A stretch of 64,000 nt of DNA from Desulfobacterales bacterium (GTDB lineage: Bacteria > Desulfobacterota > Desulfobacteria > Desulfobacterales > JAQWFD01): contig JAQWFD010000001.1 in NCBI GenBank assembly GCA_028704555.1, forward strand, positions 150,842 through 214,841, written 5' to 3'. Made by a program: the position numbers and the translations under genes. This document shows positions 1-7,745 of this stretch, piece after piece (position 1 is the first letter of the stretch; every line of letters starts with the position of its first letter). The notes beneath the pieces were generated by a model, which had not been told where the DNA came from, did no database searches, and saw only the letters and a list, made by a program, of their open reading frames with translations.

Positions 1-1268
1 AGGTTATCCGCGAAGCCTTTTATATCGCCCGGACCGGCAGACCCGGACCGGTTTTAATCGACATTCCCAAAGACATACAAACCGCGGAAGCAGAGATGAA
101 ACCGGCAGAACCGATCAGCCTGCCGGGTTATATCTCGGGGCGCATGGAAACCCCCGAGCAGGTCAACGCCATGATTGAGGCCATCAACACCGCCCGAAGG
201 CCGGTGATTTATGCCGGAGGCGGCGTGGTCAATTCCGGAGCCAGCCAGGAATTAAGGCAGTTTATCGGGCTATCGCACATCCCCATTACGACCACCCTGA
301 TGGGAAAAGGCATTTATCCGGAAGATGCCGCCCTTTCCCTTGGCATGATCGGAATGCATGGAACCAAATATGCCAACTACAGCATCTATGAGTCGGATCT
401 GATCATCGCCATGGGCGTGCGCTTTGACGACCGGGTGGCCGGTAATGTCTCCAAATTCGCCCCTCTGGCCAAAATCGCTCACATCGATATCGACGCGGCT
501 GAAATCGGAAAACGCATGGGCGTGGATTATCCGGTAGTGGGCGATCTCAAGCGCATACTGCCCCTGATGAGCCAGCAGGTGCAGCCCCGGGACCGCAGCC
601 AGTGGCTCGAGTGGGTCTCACGGGTCAAAAACCAGCATCCGTTAGAGGTCCCCGAAGACGGAAAGCTAAAACCCCAGTATATTATCCGGACCCTCAGCGA
701 ACTGAACCGGGACGATCTTATTATCAGCACCGATGTCGGGCAGCATCAGATGTGGGCTGCTCTGTATTATCAAAGCCGTCAGCCGCGCCGGTTTATATCT
801 TCCTGCGGTGCCGGCACCATGGGCTTTGGCCTGCCGGCTGCCATCGGAGCCGCCGTGGGAAAACCCGGCCGGCCCGTTGTACTCATCACCGGAGACGGCA
901 GCATTCAGATGTGTATTCAGGAACTGGCCACGGCCCGTATGTACAACCTTCCGGTAAAAATTTTCATATTCAACAACGGGTACCTCGGGATGGTCCGGCA
1001 GTGGCAGGAAATGTTTTGCAACAAGCGCTACTCATTTACCCATCTGGATTATAATCCAGATTTCTGCAAGGTCGCCGCCGGATATGACATCCCCTCCATG
1101 CGTGTTACCGAATCCGCACACGTCAGATCAAGCATTGAAAAGGCGCTGGAAACAGATGGCCCGGTACTGATCGATTTTTGCATCGACCGGGAAGAAAATG
1201 TGTTGCCCATGATCCCGCCCGGTGAAGGCCAGATTAATTTCGTACAGGAAGGAACCCCACAATGCTGA
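1..1268 (+). CDS. ilvB: Acetolactate synthase large subunit (5' truncated by window edge)
   Basis: This is the catalytic subunit that condenses two pyruvates, or pyruvate with 2-ketobutyrate, in the first common step of branched-chain amino-acid synthesis. The frame is open from base 3 without a start, so the N-terminal part of the PYR domain lies outside the window. Visible are the end of the PYR domain (GRPGPVLIDIPKD, just before the first internal ATG at 96), the central domain (RPVIYAGGGV, DDRVAGN) and the C-terminal TPP-binding domain with TGDGSIQM and FNNGYLGMVRQW, the GDG...NN metal/TPP motif. It overlaps ilvN by 7 bp, so the two subunits are translationally coupled. The assignment is secure; only the start is missing. 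Confidence 0.97.
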   Translation, partial: VIREAFYIARTGRPGPVLIDIPKDIQTAEAEMKPAEPISLPGYISGRMETPEQVNAMIEAINTARRPVIYAGGGVVNSGASQELRQFIGLSHIPITTTLMGKGIYPEDAALSLGMIGMHGTKYANYSIYESDLIIAMGVRFDDRVAGNVSKFAPLAKIAHIDIDAAEIGKRMGVDYPVVGDLKRILPLMSQQVQPRDRSQWLEWVSRVKNQHPLEVPEDGKLKPQYIIRTLSELNRDDLIISTDVGQHQMWAALYYQSRQPRRFISSCGAGTMGFGLPAAIGAAVGKPGRPVVLITGDGSIQMCIQELATARMYNLPVKIFIFNNGYLGMVRQWQEMFCNKRYSFTHLDYNPDFCKVAAGYDIPSMRVTESAHVRSSIEKALETDGPVLIDFCIDREENVLPMIPPGEGQINFVQEGTPQC

Positions 1269-1765
1269 AGATCATCTCGATTCTGGTTCACAATCATCCG
1301 GGAGTTCTTTCCCACGTTGCGGGCCTGTTTACCCGGAGAGCCTACAACATTGCAAGCATTGCGGCAGGAGAAACCGAAAATCCGGAGGTTACCCGGATCA
1401 CCATTACGGTTGCCGGAGATGAAATGGTCCTGGATCAGGTGACCAAACAGCTGGAAAAACTCGTCGATGTCATCAAGGTGCGGGATCTGAGTTATTCAGA
1501 GTCGATCACGCGGGAACTGGCGCTGCTGACGATCTTTGTCGCCAGGGAAAAACGCCTTGAGGTCATCACCATTGCCAACACCCTGGGCGCAGTGGTATCG
1601 GACATGTCTGACGCCACCATGACGCTGGAATTTGTGGGCAACCGCCGAAAAATTGATACCATCATACACGCCCTGGAAGGATTTAATATCAAGGAGCTGG
1701 CCCGAACCGGGATAGTGGCGCTGCCGCTCGAAAGTCAGCTGGAAAAGAACCGTCACCTGCTTTAA
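1262..1765 (+). CDS. ilvN: Acetolactate synthase small (regulatory) subunit
   Basis: This 167-aa protein is the regulatory partner of the large subunit and confers valine feedback inhibition in this family. An N-terminal ACT domain is clear (ISILVHNHPGVLSHVAGLF, then NIASIAAGETENPEVTRITI), followed by the usual C-terminal domain (ELALLTIFVAREKR, EFVGNRRKID). Length is typical of IlvN. The ATG lies inside the end of ilvB (7-bp overlap). A stem-loop follows the stop codon at 1785-1827. Confidence 0.96.
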   Translation: MLKIISILVHNHPGVLSHVAGLFTRRAYNIASIAAGETENPEVTRITITVAGDEMVLDQVTKQLEKLVDVIKVRDLSYSESITRELALLTIFVAREKRLEVITIANTLGAVVSDMSDATMTLEFVGNRRKIDTIIHALEGFNIKELARTGIVALPLESQLEKNRHLL

Positions 1766-1784
1766 CCACAAATCATCCTGAAAC

Positions 1785-1827
1785 AGCCCGCCCCCTGCCC
1801 GGATATGATGTTCCGTATCGGCGGGCT
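1785..1827 (+). terminator. Stem-loop downstream of ilvN
   Basis: The arms AGCCCGCC and GGCGGGCT form a perfect 8-bp stem around a 27-nt loop, 20 nt after the ilvN stop codon. There is no clear T-run after it, so it may be a transcript-end stabiliser or a Rho-dependent end rather than an intrinsic terminator. Confidence 0.35.
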
Positions 1828-1856
1828 AACCCCATTTTGCTGGAGTAAAGATTTTT

Positions 1857-2432
1857 ATGACCAATCGTCTGATGCAGCTTCTGCAACACGAACCGCATGT
1901 GTGTCCGTGGTGGCTGGCCTATTCATTTGACAACCGTCTCCGCCAATGGGTGCATCGGCCAGAGAAGCTTCTCGAGGATTTTGTCCGTCCCGGTCAGACC
2001 GTGATGGATATCGGATGCGGTATGGGGTGTTTTACGGTGGCCATGGCAAAAATGGTCGGAGACACCGGTCGGGTGTTTGCCGTGGATATTCAGAAAAAAC
2101 TGATAAACGCCACCCGCCGCCGGGCCGTCCGCCAGGGGGTGGCGCCCCGTATCCATTTTCATCAATGCCAGCCGGAGCACATCGGCGTCACGGAACCCAT
2201 GGATTTTATTCTGGCATTCTGGATGGTGCATGAAGTGATCAATCAGGAAAATTTTTTACGCGAAGCCGCAGGACTTTTAAAAATCGGCGGACGAATGCTG
2301 ATCGCAGAACCCAAACTGCACACCACGGCAACCGCTCTTAAACGGACCGTTGACCTGGCCTGCGCCGCCGGATTAAACCCGCTTTCAGCACCCGCCATTC
2401 GCCTCAGCCGCGCAGTGGTACTGAAAAAATAA
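1857..2432 (+). CDS. Class I SAM-dependent methyltransferase
   Basis: This 191-aa protein has a Rossmann methyltransferase core: motif I VMDIGCGMGCFTVAMA (about residues 49-64), the acidic end of beta-2 in VFAVDIQ, and a later motif FILAFWMVHEV. It resembles UbiE/COQ5-type small-molecule methyltransferases (Methyltransf_11/25). The substrate cannot be told from sequence. It follows ilvBN by 91 bp on the same strand and may be co-transcribed. The next gene converges on it. Confidence 0.8.
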   Translation: MTNRLMQLLQHEPHVCPWWLAYSFDNRLRQWVHRPEKLLEDFVRPGQTVMDIGCGMGCFTVAMAKMVGDTGRVFAVDIQKKLINATRRRAVRQGVAPRIHFHQCQPEHIGVTEPMDFILAFWMVHEVINQENFLREAAGLLKIGGRMLIAEPKLHTTATALKRTVDLACAAGLNPLSAPAIRLSRAVVLKK

Positions 2433-2452
2433 CTGCGTACCTGATCCTCTTT

Positions 2453-3322
2453 CTAATATACTTTTCGTTTGCCGAATACAGATCCAATCACGTTAAATGT
2501 GTTTTCAACGATAAACAGGGCACTTGGGTCGACCGTAAACACAGCCTCTTCCAATCTTTTTAACTGGATATTATTGGTGATGGACATGAGAATATCTCTG
2601 TTCTTACCCGAAAAAGCTCCTTTTGCTTTGATAAATGTTGCCTGACAGTGCAAATCCTCAAGAATTATTTTTGCGATGTCTTTATTTTTGTCACTGATCA
2701 CATAGACTATTTTTTTCTGATTAAACAGGGACAGGACATAATCCAGGGCCGAAGCGCTTATGAATACAAGAATGATGGATGCAATCAACAGGTCCATTCC
2801 CATTTGCGTCACCACAAAGACAAACAGCAGAACATTGAACGACATGATCACTTTTCCGATGCCGATGTTAAATCTTCGATTCAGCATCACGCCAATCACG
2901 TCAAGCCCCCCGCCGGAGCCCAGCGAACGGAGAATGATCCCGCTCCCGGTTCCACAGATCATTCCCGCAGCAATGGCGGCATAGAGCTGGTTGTGAATTT
3001 CCAGATTCACATCGATAAATTGAGTCGTCAGGGTGACAAAAACCATGGCATACAGACTGTAAAAGAGAAACCGCTTACTGATATAAAACCAGCTGATTAG
3101 AAAAAGCGGGACATTCAGGAAAAAAAACCAGATCGCCGGAGAAAACCAGTTAGTCTGATGATAAATGAACAGCGCAAGCCCATAAATGCCGCCGGGAATG
3201 AATTTATACTGAAAAACAATCGCTTTGATTCCAAAAGAATAGATCAGGCCACCTGCGGTGATCAAAAATAAATTCCATACAGGGGTGTATGCGAATTTTT
3301 CCCATTGAATTTTCCATTTCAT
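2453..3322 (-). CDS. YitT family membrane protein
   Basis: This 289-aa protein has an N-terminal membrane part of about five or six hydrophobic segments (residues 15-185), the glycine-rich family signature GTGSGIILRSLGSGGGLDVIG, and a soluble C-terminal DUF2179 domain (YVISDKNKDIAKIILEDLHCQATFIKAKGAF, split here by family boundaries). This is the YitT architecture (DUF161 plus DUF2179), integral to the inner membrane and of unknown transport role. The ATG is preceded by AAGGAG at good spacing. The gene is monocistronic and ends 20 bp from the converging methyltransferase. Confidence 0.88.
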   Translation of the reverse strand: MKWKIQWEKFAYTPVWNLFLITAGGLIYSFGIKAIVFQYKFIPGGIYGLALFIYHQTNWFSPAIWFFFLNVPLFLISWFYISKRFLFYSLYAMVFVTLTTQFIDVNLEIHNQLYAAIAAGMICGTGSGIILRSLGSGGGLDVIGVMLNRRFNIGIGKVIMSFNVLLFVFVVTQMGMDLLIASIILVFISASALDYVLSLFNQKKIVYVISDKNKDIAKIILEDLHCQATFIKAKGAFSGKNRDILMSITNNIQLKRLEEAVFTVDPSALFIVENTFNVIGSVFGKRKVY

Positions 3323-3688
3323 TTGCGCGTTCTCCTTAAGATCCTATCTCCAGGGCTTTCATTCCGATGATCTTGCAATGTTTAATCAGCCATATCAAAT
3401 TATGATTCATTTTACATCAAATTCGTGCGTTAAATACCCCATCGCCGACACATGAATAATAAAATCGGGCTGATGTGCAGTTATACGTCGTGTATACCCT
3501 TTTGGGTCGTTATGTGTACGCTTGATACAACGCAGAAGACGGCTGCCAGGACGGCGTCAATTTATTTTTACCGAAAACCCGAGCTCGTCAATGTTAAATG
3601 GGGACGATTATTGTAAGACATGCGGGCGGATGAGATAGCGGGGAGGTGTTTCAGGGGAAAACTGCTCCTGAGCAAAAACTCAAGGGCG
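3323..3688. other. Intergenic region between the YitT gene and the type III PKS
   Basis: It holds the ribosome-binding site of the YitT gene at its left end and the 3' flank of the polyketide synthase gene at its right end. I see no RNA gene, repeat or convincing terminator here. Confidence 0.4.
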
Positions 3689-4750
3689 TTATTCAGGCGT
3701 CTGCAGAAGAAGTACGTGGATGGACAGCCCCGCCCCGAAGGCGACGACCATACACCGGTCCCCTGCCTTAACGCCATTGTCCATGATCTTCCTGAGAGTA
3801 AACAGGACAGAGGGCGAGGACACGTTTCCAAAATTGGCCAGGGTATGAGTGGTCGCAAGAAGCATGGCATCCGACAGCCCCAGTTCTTTTCGGACAGACG
3901 AAATGATGCTCTGGCCCCCGCCGTGAATTGCCCAGTGGTCAATATCCGCGATGCTCAATCCCTGCGGTACGAGTACGGACTGGACGGCCTCTGACACGGG
4001 CTTGCCGATGACTGTGGGCAGAGACCGCGACAGTTGATTATGAAGCTGTCCTTTCTTATAGACATATCTTATCAATTCTCTGTGTTCAGGCACATGGTGA
4101 CTAGCAGAAGAGATCAGCTTCCAGCCCCCGGGACGGTTCGACAATACGGCGGCGGCGGCCCCGTCGGCAAAAATCGCATTGGAGACAAGGAGGCTGGGGT
4201 CGTTATCCATCTGAAACGTGGCGCTGCAGATCTCAACGGAAACACACACGGCAACCCCGTCTTCTCCGGGTTGAAACAAGCCTGCGCCCATCTGCAGGTT
4301 CGGCACGGCCCCGCCGCAGCCACTGCCGACAAGGTCATAAGCCCTCGTGTTCCTTGAAAAGCCCATTTTCTCAATCAGGTAACTCGAAAGCCCCGGGCAT
4401 ATGTATCCGGTGCATGTATTGACCACCAGCACGGCCACCTGATCGGGAGGCGTTTTGCACTGTCGAAGCGCCCTTTCAATCGCCTGCGCCGAAAGATCTA
4501 CCGCCCACCGCGTAAAACGGGCGATTCGACGATCCGGGTCTTCGTTGACCAGGCAGCTCGTATCATCCAGAGCCAAGTGCCTTCTCCTGATACCTGGATG
4601 CGCCAAACACTTATCCATGATTTTCAAACTTCGGGATTTCAGGCGATCGGAATAGTGCCTGCCGACAAATGCCTGTGCCTCGTCCTGCCCGATCGTATAT
4701 GGCGGTGTGGCAGTGGCCAGAGAGACGAGATAAACGGCTCCATTACCCAT
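3689..4750 (-). CDS. Type III polyketide synthase (chalcone/stilbene synthase family)
   Basis: This 353-aa protein is a homodimer-type ketosynthase that would extend an acyl-CoA starter with malonyl-CoA without an acyl carrier protein. The catalytic triad is visible: Cys in YDLVGSGCGGAVP, His in HWAIHGGGQSII and Asn in LANFGNVSSPSVLF. The C-terminal GAGLSIHVLLL matches the GFGPG-like loop position. Its start overlaps the end of the radical SAM gene by 8 bp, so the two form a translationally coupled operon. Product class (alkylpyrone, resorcinol or other) cannot be read from sequence; family membership is firm. Confidence 0.92.
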   Translation of the reverse strand: MGNGAVYLVSLATATPPYTIGQDEAQAFVGRHYSDRLKSRSLKIMDKCLAHPGIRRRHLALDDTSCLVNEDPDRRIARFTRWAVDLSAQAIERALRQCKTPPDQVAVLVVNTCTGYICPGLSSYLIEKMGFSRNTRAYDLVGSGCGGAVPNLQMGAGLFQPGEDGVAVCVSVEICSATFQMDNDPSLLVSNAIFADGAAAAVLSNRPGGWKLISSASHHVPEHRELIRYVYKKGQLHNQLSRSLPTVIGKPVSEAVQSVLVPQGLSIADIDHWAIHGGGQSIISSVRKELGLSDAMLLATTHTLANFGNVSSPSVLFTLRKIMDNGVKAGDRCMVVAFGAGLSIHVLLLQTPE

Positions 4751-6206
4751 GCGCTCTCCCCCTGTCTGTCGGCCTCGTCCCGATATCCCTGCCGAGGAGT
4801 CGAACGGCCTTTCTGATCAGGGCCGTATGCTTCCAGAGCGGCCGGCTGATGGGCAGCCGATTGGCCAGGCGGTTGATTGCCGGAAGCCAGGGATGAGCGA
4901 GCGCCTCGGGGTCCAGCATATTAAAGTGCTTTCTCGTCGTCTGCCGCAGTTCTTCCAGCAGCCATTCAAGATCTATTTCAGGCGAAAGGTAGAAAACGGG
5001 CTTCAGCATGTCCCGCCCCTCAACCTGGAGCTGCCCGTCCTTCCGGGCGATCCTTTCCAGTTCTGTTCCCGGATAGATGCGGATGCCGATATTGAAAAAG
5101 ACAACGTCCGTAGGTCGAAGGGCGGTTTTGGCAAAATGAAGGGTGCGGGCCACGCTGTCCCGTGTCTCGCCCGGCCCACCAAACATGAAAATCCAGATAC
5201 AGGGCAGGTGGTGGTTCCGGATCACGGAGGCCGCCTGATACACTTGAGATGAATCATATCCCTTGCCAAGTCCCGCAAGCACCCTATCGTCGGCGCTTTC
5301 AGCCGTAACCCCGATGCCTGCAAAACCGGCGCGTTCCATCGTCTCAAGCAGCGGTCCATCAAGGAATCCCGGATTGATCTCCATGCTGAGAAGACGGGCG
5401 CCGCAGCGTATTTGTGCCAGCCGCTCGCAGAGTGCCATGGCGTGGTTATAAGGCGCGTTAAAAACGCTGTCCACAAATTCAATATCCCTGAATCCATCGG
5501 AGGCCAGTCTGCTGACCGCATCTGCCACTTTATCCGGAGGGTAAAGACGGCAGCCTTTGCCTTCGCTGATTCCGTAGGTGCAGTAAACACAATCAAACGG
5601 ACACCCCCGCTTGGACTGGATGGGGATAGTAGCCATGGCGGACCGGTACCCGTTGATATTGAGCCAGCGCCGAAAATCCGGAGCGATGAAATCGCTTTCA
5701 AGGGGTAACGTTTCATCGCCATTTTCATGAAATATGCCGCTCTCTATCCATGCGACATTCGGGATATCAGCGCAATCCCCGCCATTGGAAAGGCATTCAA
5801 CAACCCGGGGAAACACCGAATCGCCATCACGCAGCACCACAAGGTCCGCGCCGCTGTATCGCAGCAGGGCCTCCGGCATCACGCCAACCGCCGAACCGCC
5901 CAGGACGACCGGGGCAGCGGTTACCTGCCGGATGGTTTCCACAAGAAGGGACACGTCCCGGTAGTATTCAACCGTATCCAGCATATCATTATTGTCAATG
6001 TTCCTGGCAGAGATTCCCACCACGTCCGCGCGGTATCCCTCCAAAGCCCGAATCAGTGCCCCCTGAGGGTCCGGCTCAAACATCAGGTCCAGCAGACGGA
6101 CCCCGTGGCTTTTTCGCACGAGGGACTCGGCAACCATGCATGCCCCGTAGGGAATAGCTGCCATCGGCTGATTGACCCGGTTGGTTGAAACAATGAGAAC
6201 ATCCAC
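4743..6206 (-). CDS. Cobalamin-binding radical SAM protein
   Basis: This 487-aa protein has an N-terminal B12-binding Rossmann domain (VVGISARNIDN, APVVLGGSAVGVMPEALLRY, residues about 1-150) and then a radical SAM barrel with the [4Fe-4S]-binding CPFDCVYC (CxxxCxxC, around residue 205). Later barrel motifs include DSVFN, MEINPGFL, and GIGVTAESADD. This class includes methyltransferases, ring-rearranging enzymes and MiaB-unlike tailoring enzymes. It is the first gene of an operon with the type III PKS, so a tailoring or precursor-making role in the same pathway is an inference. A MITE-like element lies 49 bp upstream. Confidence 0.9.
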   Translation of the reverse strand: MDVLIVSTNRVNQPMAAIPYGACMVAESLVRKSHGVRLLDLMFEPDPQGALIRALEGYRADVVGISARNIDNNDMLDTVEYYRDVSLLVETIRQVTAAPVVLGGSAVGVMPEALLRYSGADLVVLRDGDSVFPRVVECLSNGGDCADIPNVAWIESGIFHENGDETLPLESDFIAPDFRRWLNINGYRSAMATIPIQSKRGCPFDCVYCTYGISEGKGCRLYPPDKVADAVSRLASDGFRDIEFVDSVFNAPYNHAMALCERLAQIRCGARLLSMEINPGFLDGPLLETMERAGFAGIGVTAESADDRVLAGLGKGYDSSQVYQAASVIRNHHLPCIWIFMFGGPGETRDSVARTLHFAKTALRPTDVVFFNIGIRIYPGTELERIARKDGQLQVEGRDMLKPVFYLSPEIDLEWLLEELRQTTRKHFNMLDPEALAHPWLPAINRLANRLPISRPLWKHTALIRKAVRLLGRDIGTRPTDRGRAHG

Positions 6207-6254
6207 GTTTGCCCCCTTCTGAGGATTGCCAAAGATTCATTGCCTTCGCACTTA

Positions 6255-6411
6255 GGGCTCGCTCAGAAATAAGTTCGTAATTTTAAGTGTTGAGGCGCCT
6301 GTCTGGCAAGGCACGAAAGTGCAGGAATATCAAGCATATTCCGAGCTTTCGTAACGCAGCCAGACAGGATGCATCGGCGCTTAAAATGGGAAGTTATTTT
6401 TGAGTGAGCCC
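6255..6411. mobile_element. MITE-like inverted-repeat element, copy 1
   Basis: This 157-bp element begins GGGCTCGCTCAGAAATAA and ends with its near-exact inverse (TTATTTTTGAGTGAGCCC). Weaker pairing continues inward for about 45 nt on each side. TTA flanks both ends, consistent with a 3-bp target duplication. It has no coding capacity. A second copy of the same length lies at 17191-17347 in the same orientation. A 3-bp TNA duplication is known for some IS5-group transposases, so trans-mobilisation by such an element is a guess. Confidence 0.75.
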
Positions 6412-6483
6412 TTATCAACGGCCACCTGCGGCGGACATTTTTTCGAGCGGATTAACATTTTTTAAATAAATTTCAAATTCGGT

Positions 6484-6708
6484 ACCGTTATGGATTCATT
6501 CTACATCCGTCTCAGTGAGTTCATCAACAATATAAACCGGACTGTCTGCCAAAGGGTCCAATCGATCAGCCGTGTCACGCGCCCACTTGACCCGGGCATC
6601 ATGGTTTTGATCGCCGGATATACAGACACCCTTTGTCCGTTGGCTGAATTATCCCGACATCATCGGATTCACACCATTCAAAAAATTCTGCGGATTGGCT
6701 TATAATAA
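6484..6708 (-). pseudogene. Frameshifted fragment of an unknown gene
   Basis: Reading the minus strand gives a protein-like stretch ISQSAEFFEWCESDDVG... ending ...CLYIRRSKP at a stop. Moving one base over, the sequence continues as DARVKWARDTADRLDPL ... YIVDELTETDVE and a stop. A single-base frameshift in a once-continuous gene 3' end explains this better than chance. It directly abuts the RecG-like fragment, apparently at a deletion junction. I do not recognise the family. Confidence 0.4.
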
Positions 6709-7095
6709 AGATGCGGGAGCCAGGTACAAAAGACGGAAATTTTTTCTGGCCTTTAACCCCAGTGCCCGTTGCAGTGTATCTCGATCCTCGACGCCCTTCA
6801 GTGCAGAGAGCAATTGAAAAACTTGGGGTGTAACTTGAAGCGCAACTTGGGGTCTGACTTGAGGTGTGGTTTGAGTCTCCTCAGTGGCTTTTCGGGCTTT
6901 CTTTTTAATAAACTGAGCCTGAAATGCATGTCCGGGTTCCTGCAGTATGAGTTCGATCTCCGGGTATTTTTGAATTTCTGCCCGCATTTTCCGGATTCCG
7001 GTACCCCAGGCTTCGATCAATTTAAGATTCTTGAAAATGGGCGCAAGAACTCGATTCCTGATTTCCGACCGACCGGTTTCCAGCCAGTTCCATTT
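6709..7095 (-). pseudogene. C-terminal fragment of an AlbA/RecG-like putative DNA-binding protein
   Basis: The frame includes RSEIRNRVLAPIFKNL, IEAWGTGIRKM and then PQV-repeat linkers and DTLQRALGLKARKNFR. These are hallmarks of the C-terminal half of the AlbA_2/RecG-related family (SEIRNP...LIEQWGSGI..., PQVTPQV..., winged-helix end). The N-terminal domain is missing. The end, after LLYLAPASLL, is also truncated where the helix should continue. The upstream part overlaps, in another frame, the last 21 codons of the coiled-coil gene, marking a deletion junction near 7090. Confidence 0.6.
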
Positions 7096-7717
7096 TTATT
7101 ATATCGTATTGGTCCGGATATTTAATTTCGAGCAGGTCGACTATCGTTTTGGATTTTACCTGGTTTATAAATTCATGCGTCTTCAACCCAAGGGCTCTTG
7201 TACACTGAGCACTTACGGTATTGTATCTGACATCGAGCGTTTCAGCTATCTGGTGAAATGCATCCGTATGATCATGCCCATTCCACATCAATTTTATAAC
7301 AGGTATCAAATAATCCTCTAAATTTCTATTGCCCTTGCTCCCCAAAGGTTTTTCATAATCCGGAGTTTTTCGATGAAACGACCGGCCTGTTTTGGAGTCT
7401 CTATCTGCTTTGGCGAATTTTTGAGGTGTTTCCAGTGTCAAGTCATGGATGCCGGACAGGAATTTATTATACAATGACAAAAAATCTTTGTGACTTTCAT
7501 AGGTTGAGAATAATTTTAGCTTCAGTTGTTTTAATTCTTCGGGAACAGGCAGGCCTTTTCTTCTCAAACGTTCTATTGAAGCTTCTATCTCTTTAACCTG
7601 GCCGAAGGAAACGGCTTTTCGTGATTCAGCGATTCTCGTTTCAAATAGCTTTATGATGTCCTTCGCCTCGGAGATCACTCGCTCAATACGCAACTTCAGA
7701 TCACCAAGATTATCCAT
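7022..7717 (-). CDS. Coiled-coil protein at the end of the Dnd-like locus (C-terminus replaced)
   Basis: This 231-aa protein has a helical N-terminus (residues 1-90) containing IEASIERLRRKGLPVPEELKQLKLKL (shown here as pieces IEASIERLRRKG and LPVPEELKQLKLKL). That segment closely parallels the N-terminal segment of the RAMA protein at 11267-11926. Residues about 130-205 look like a helix-turn-helix-type fold (ETLDVRYNTVSAQCTRALGL). The last 21 residues are read out of frame through a RecG-like fragment, so the native C-terminus is probably lost. It lies 28 bp after dndE. Function unknown; an accessory part of the modification/restriction system by position. Confidence 0.6.
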   Translation of the reverse strand: MDNLGDLKLRIERVISEAKDIIKLFETRIAESRKAVSFGQVKEIEASIERLRRKGLPVPEELKQLKLKLFSTYESHKDFLSLYNKFLSGIHDLTLETPQKFAKADRDSKTGRSFHRKTPDYEKPLGSKGNRNLEDYLIPVIKLMWNGHDHTDAFHQIAETLDVRYNTVSAQCTRALGLKTHEFINQVKSKTIVDLLEIKYPDQYDIIKMELAGNRSVGNQESSSCAHFQES

Positions 7718-7745
7718 CCGTCAACTCTCCGCAACTATTTGGCAG

